From: Saprospiraceae bacterium
GTDB lineage: Bacteria > Bacteroidota > Bacteroidia > Chitinophagales > Saprospiraceae
NCBI GenBank assembly: GCA_025455635.1
Contig: JALOMF010000203.1
Span: forward strand, 1 to 7,361
Direction of reading: 5' to 3'
Length of the DNA stretch: 7,361 nt
Shown: positions 5,330 through 7,361 of the stretch, in pieces
Numbering within the stretch: the first letter of the stretch is position 1
Layout of the letters: every line of letters begins with the position of its first letter
Translations under genes and position numbers: made by a program
The notes under the pieces: model-generated
The model's database searches: none
Told to the model about the DNA's origin: nothing
What the model saw: only the letters and a program-made list of their open reading frames with translations

Positions 5330-6613
5330 TCACAGCTCGCTTGGTTTTGGCTCATGCAGCTTGCCCAAGCTTTTTGCGATGATCATTGAAACGCAAAGGT
5401 CGCTGGTCACGTTGGCCACGGTGCGGCACATGTCCAGTGGGCGGTCAATGGCAAAAATCAGCGCCAGGCCTGCCTCTGGAATCCCCGCCTTGGCCATCAC
5501 GATGACGAGCATGACCATGCCCGCCCCCGGCACTGCCGCCGTACCGATGCTGGCCAGCGTTGCAGTGAGCAAAATGCCCAATTGTTCGCCCAGGTTAAGG
5601 TGCATCCCGAAGGCTTGCGCAATGAACACCGCCGCCACGCCTTGGTAAAGGGCCGTGCCGTCCATGTTCACCGTGGCACCGATGGGCAGCACAAAACTGG
5701 CCACCTCCTCGTCCACGCCGAGGTGCTCCTGCGCCCGTTCCATAGAAACCGGCAAAGTGGCAGCGCTGGAGCTGGTGCTGAACGCCAGTAGTTGCGCTGG
5801 CGCAATGCCTTTCATGAAGAAGGCTGGGCTTTTTTTAGCAAAAACCTTGACCAACATAGGGTAAAACAGGGTCAGCAAAATTGCCAACCCCAGCAGCACG
5901 CAGAAAGCGTAGCCCAGCAAGGCAGTCAACAAATCGAGCGATGGCAACTCGACGACCAGCGATGCCAAGAGCGCAAACACGCCAATGGGAGCGCCGAGCA
6001 TGATGATGTCAATCAGTTTCATGATGACGTCATTGGCGCCGTCGAAGAAGTCAATGACGGGCTTTGCCTTGTTGCCGGGGATGAGGATGAGGCCGATGCC
6101 GAAGAAAACGACGAAGAAAATCACCTGCAACATGCTGGTGTTGTCGGTGGCGGCCCGGAAGAGGTTGTCGGGCACGATGTCAATCAGCGGCTGGAGCGGG
6201 CCGCTCTGCTTCACGGTCTCGGCAGCGGCTATTTTCGAGGAGGCGCCGTCGGCGAATTTTTCCATCATCACCTGCCTCGACTCTGCTTTGATGAGGTAGC
6301 CGGGCCGCACGATGTTCACGATGACCAGGCCGAGCGCTATCGAAAAAGCCGTGGTTGCGACGTAGATGGCAAAGGTGCGCCCGCCCATTTTGCCCAGTTT
6401 GGAGATGTCTTTCAGGTCGGCCACGCCCTTCACGAGGGAGGTGACGATGAGCGGCACGGCTATCATCTTCAGCAGGTTGATGAAAATGGTGCCGAAGGGT
6501 TTTATCCAGTCCTTGACGAAGTCGGCAAGGTTGAGTTGGGCGGCCACGAAGCCGAAGATGACCCCGGCCAAGATGCCAATCATTATCTGCCAGTGCAGTG
6601 CAATTTTTTTCAT
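5330..6613 (-). CDS. Dicarboxylate/amino acid:cation symporter (DAACS/SDF family)
   Basis: The 427-residue inner-membrane transporter uses cation gradients, by family sodium or protons, to import acidic amino acids or C4-dicarboxylates. All core signatures are present: the serine-rich HP1 hairpin FSTSSSAATLPVSM (about 278-291), NMDGTA in TM7 (316-321), the HP2 tip GTAAVPGAG (357-365) and the TM8 signature with Asp390, Asp394, Arg397, Thr398, Asn401 and Asp405 in AIDRPLDMCRTVANVTSD. In GltPh the equivalent Asp394, Arg397 and Thr398 bind substrate, while the Asn/Asp residues of NMDGT and TM8 coordinate sodium. Arg397 favours an acidic substrate (glutamate/aspartate) over neutral ones, but glutamate and dicarboxylate carriers cannot be separated by eye, so no symbol is given. 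Length and start (MKKIALHWQIMIGILAG) are typical and the gene is complete. It lies 164 bases upstream of the FG-GAP gene, which has its own promoter, so the two are probably separate units. Confidence 0.95.
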   Translation of the reverse strand: MKKIALHWQIMIGILAGVIFGFVAAQLNLADFVKDWIKPFGTIFINLLKMIAVPLIVTSLVKGVADLKDISKLGKMGGRTFAIYVATTAFSIALGLVIVNIVRPGYLIKAESRQVMMEKFADGASSKIAAAETVKQSGPLQPLIDIVPDNLFRAATDNTSMLQVIFFVVFFGIGLILIPGNKAKPVIDFFDGANDVIMKLIDIIMLGAPIGVFALLASLVVELPSLDLLTALLGYAFCVLLGLAILLTLFYPMLVKVFAKKSPAFFMKGIAPAQLLAFSTSSSAATLPVSMERAQEHLGVDEEVASFVLPIGATVNMDGTALYQGVAAVFIAQAFGMHLNLGEQLGILLTATLASIGTAAVPGAGMVMLVIVMAKAGIPEAGLALIFAIDRPLDMCRTVANVTSDLCVSMIIAKSLGKLHEPKPSEL

Positions 6614-6655
6614 AGGTAAAAAGCAGCGGGCGGTTTTGTTCCCGGTTTTGCGAGG

Positions 6656-6689
6656 CCAAGTTACCTATCTTTTCCTTTTGCACAACAAA
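6656..6689 (-). promoter_or_regulatory. Weak candidate promoter for the symporter gene
   Basis: In the 90-base gap upstream of the symporter, the minus strand has TTTG (6689-6686), then 22 bases, then TAACTTGG (6663-6656). The second element differs from TAnnTTTG at one position. It would give a leader of about 35 bases. The alternative is read-through from the PD40 gene upstream, because I found no clear terminator between them. Confidence 0.3.
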
Positions 6690-6703
6690 GGCCAGAATAT
6701 TGC

Positions 6704-7174
6704 CTATTTGTTGGGGGCAGACTGCTTGGTTTCGATGGGGCCTACGGTTCCCATTTTTTTCAATTCGTAAATGTCGAAGCAGTTGAAGCCCTCCACGCTG
6801 TCGCTGCACTGGGAGCCGGGTCGGTCGCTGGCGAGGTAGCCGGTTTGCGAAGCTTCATGGTAGGTGAAAAACAGGTCGTCATAGGCGGTGTTGAAGGGTT
6901 TGCCCATGTTTTCGGGCTTGGCCCAGTTGCCTGCCATGTCTCTGTTGGCGAAATAAACGTCGAGCCTGCCAGTGCCCTTCAGGCCGTTTGAGCTGAAATA
7001 GAGTGTCTGGGCGGTTTGGTTGTAGCTGGGCGTGACCTCGTCTTCGGGGGTGTTGAAGGGCAGGCAGGTAGGCTCCCCGAACTTTCCGTCCCAGGTGATG
7101 GTGCTGGCCCAAATGTCCATTTTGCCTTTGCCGCCCTTGTATTGTTCGGATCGACGAGCAGAGCAGACACCCAC
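6704..7174 (-). CDS. C-terminal fragment of a PD40 (WD40-like) beta-propeller protein, 5' end replaced by unrelated DNA
   Basis: The family-like sequence runs from about 7136 down to the TAG at 6704. It shows PD40 blade patterns: GGKGKMDIWASTITWDGKFG, TLYFSSNGLKGTGRLDVYFA, then NWAKPENMGKPFNTAYDDLF and GYLASDRPGSQCSDSVEGFN, ending FDIYELKKMGTVGPIETKQS. In this family, tandem blades in Bacteroidota envelope proteins often precede an OmpA-like domain; none follows here. The frame is open only to a nominal GTG at 7174, with an in-frame TGA at 7183-7181. The residues ahead of GGKGKMD (GVCSARRSEQYK) do not look like a PD40 blade, a signal peptide or a lipobox. They are read out of frame from a different gene (see 7132-7361), so 7174 is not a natural start. 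The intact protein would be considerably longer. It lies 90 bases upstream of the symporter on the same strand. Confidence 0.7.
   Translation of the reverse strand: MGVCSARRSEQYKGGKGKMDIWASTITWDGKFGEPTCLPFNTPEDEVTPSYNQTAQTLYFSSNGLKGTGRLDVYFANRDMAGNWAKPENMGKPFNTAYDDLFFTYHEASQTGYLASDRPGSQCSDSVEGFNCFDIYELKKMGTVGPIETKQSAPNK
7130..7141. other. Junction between two unrelated coding sequences
   Basis: To the right of about 7132-7141 the minus strand codes for a membrane/TPR-like protein in one frame. To the left it codes for PD40 blades in another frame. The bases at 7130-7137 (AGGGCGGC on the minus strand) can be read as the end of one (R-A) or the start of the other (G-G), so the exact breakpoint is ambiguous over a few bases. 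No inverted repeats, target-site duplication or transposase is visible here. Confidence 0.6.
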
Positions 7175-7361
7175 AAGGCCTCAGGAGTTCGGTAGTCATG
7201 GCAACGGACATGCGTGCGAATGGAAAGTAGAATTGTCAACGCGAAGCAACCAATCCATAGTGATACGCGGTATGCTTTGCGACACTGGACTTCCTTAGGG
7301 ACGAGTAGCCGGAGGAGTTGGCTGCTGCCCCAGATCGCAAACGCGGAGGCGAGATACACGC
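7132..7361 (-). CDS. Partial membrane protein resembling TMTC/DUF1736-type TPR proteins, cut at both ends
   Basis: The frame is open from the right edge. It encodes the end of one hydrophobic segment (VYLASAFAIWGSSQLLRLLV), a basic loop (PKEVQCRKAYR), a second membrane segment (VSLWIGCFALTILLSIRTHV) and then CHDYRTPEALWVSALLVDPN followed by NTRA. An Arg-rich exit from a last membrane helix followed by an aromatic/LW helix and P-N-N-x-R-A is the usual transition into tetratricopeptide repeats in TMTC/DUF1736-like proteins. Instead of the next TPR helix, the frame passes into the PD40 gene read in the wrong frame (AKAKWTFGPAPSPGTE), which stays open to 6979 as meaningless sequence. The family call rests on pattern memory over only 76 residues. 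The GTG at 7359 is not a credible start because the gene clearly continues beyond the window. Confidence 0.5.

Noticed and set aside
5792..6619. A 275-codon open frame on the plus strand
   Set aside because: It is antisense to the intact symporter gene. Its His/Gln/Glu/Asp-rich composition is the mirror of hydrophobic membrane codons and matches no family.
1..7361. Search for CRISPR arrays, tRNA/rRNA genes, transposases, toxin-antitoxin or defence genes
   Set aside because: No regularly spaced repeats, cloverleaf sequences, terminal inverted repeats or recognisable proteins of these classes were seen on either strand.

Overview
The window looks like a fragment of a Bacteroidota genome, probably from the Saprospiria/Chitinophagia side of the phylum; that finer placement is inference. 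Four things support the phylum. Two secreted proteins end in type A sorting domains of the type IX secretion system (T9SS). Promoter-like sites fit the Bacteroidota pattern TTTG-N(about 19-22)-TAnnTTTG. Start codons sit behind A/T-rich leaders without Shine-Dalgarno sequences. The first gene ends in an Ala/Lys/Pro linker plus helix-hairpin-helix module that I recall as a common C-terminal tail in this phylum. Base composition is moderate, with clearly AT-rich intergenic DNA.

Layout from left to right. (1) Positions 1-780, minus strand, hold a gene cut by the left edge. It has an N-terminal CBM48/AMPK-like glycogen-binding domain, a long Ala/Lys/Pro linker and a C-terminal helix-hairpin-helix domain. 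(2) Positions 781-1307 are a 527-base AT-rich divergent intergenic region with a candidate promoter for each flanking gene, a tandem 11-bp repeat and a 15-bp palindrome. (3) Positions 1308-2315, plus strand, encode a small secreted protein: signal peptide, an N-terminal domain I cannot name, an Asp-Thr/Val repeat linker and a T9SS sorting domain. (4) Positions 2316-2435 separate convergent genes and hold two intrinsic terminators, the second bidirectional. (5) Positions 2436-5165, minus strand, encode a 909-residue secreted multidomain protein: a seven-motif FG-GAP/VCBS propeller, ASPIC/UnbV, Ig-like repeats, a further beta-rich region and a T9SS sorting domain. It has the best promoter match in the window. 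(6) Positions 5330-6613, minus strand, encode an intact dicarboxylate/amino acid:cation symporter with its ligand and sodium signatures present. (7) Positions 6704 to about 7136, minus strand, encode the C-terminal part of a PD40 beta-propeller protein. (8) Positions from about 7132 to 7361, minus strand, encode part of an unrelated membrane protein that resembles TMTC/DUF1736-type TPR proteins.

The genes do not form an obvious pathway. The two T9SS cargo proteins are convergent, separately terminated and probably exported to the cell surface independently. The symporter imports small acidic solutes at the inner membrane. The PD40 fragment would belong to the envelope.

The most unusual point is at about 7130-7140, where the PD40 frame is joined abruptly to a different protein in another frame. 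This is either a real rearrangement or, more likely near a sequence end, a chimeric assembly join. Nothing here amounts to a convincing new multi-gene system. The best leads are the CBM48-linker-HhH protein, the dense candidate O-glycosylation linker, and the two domains I could not name.
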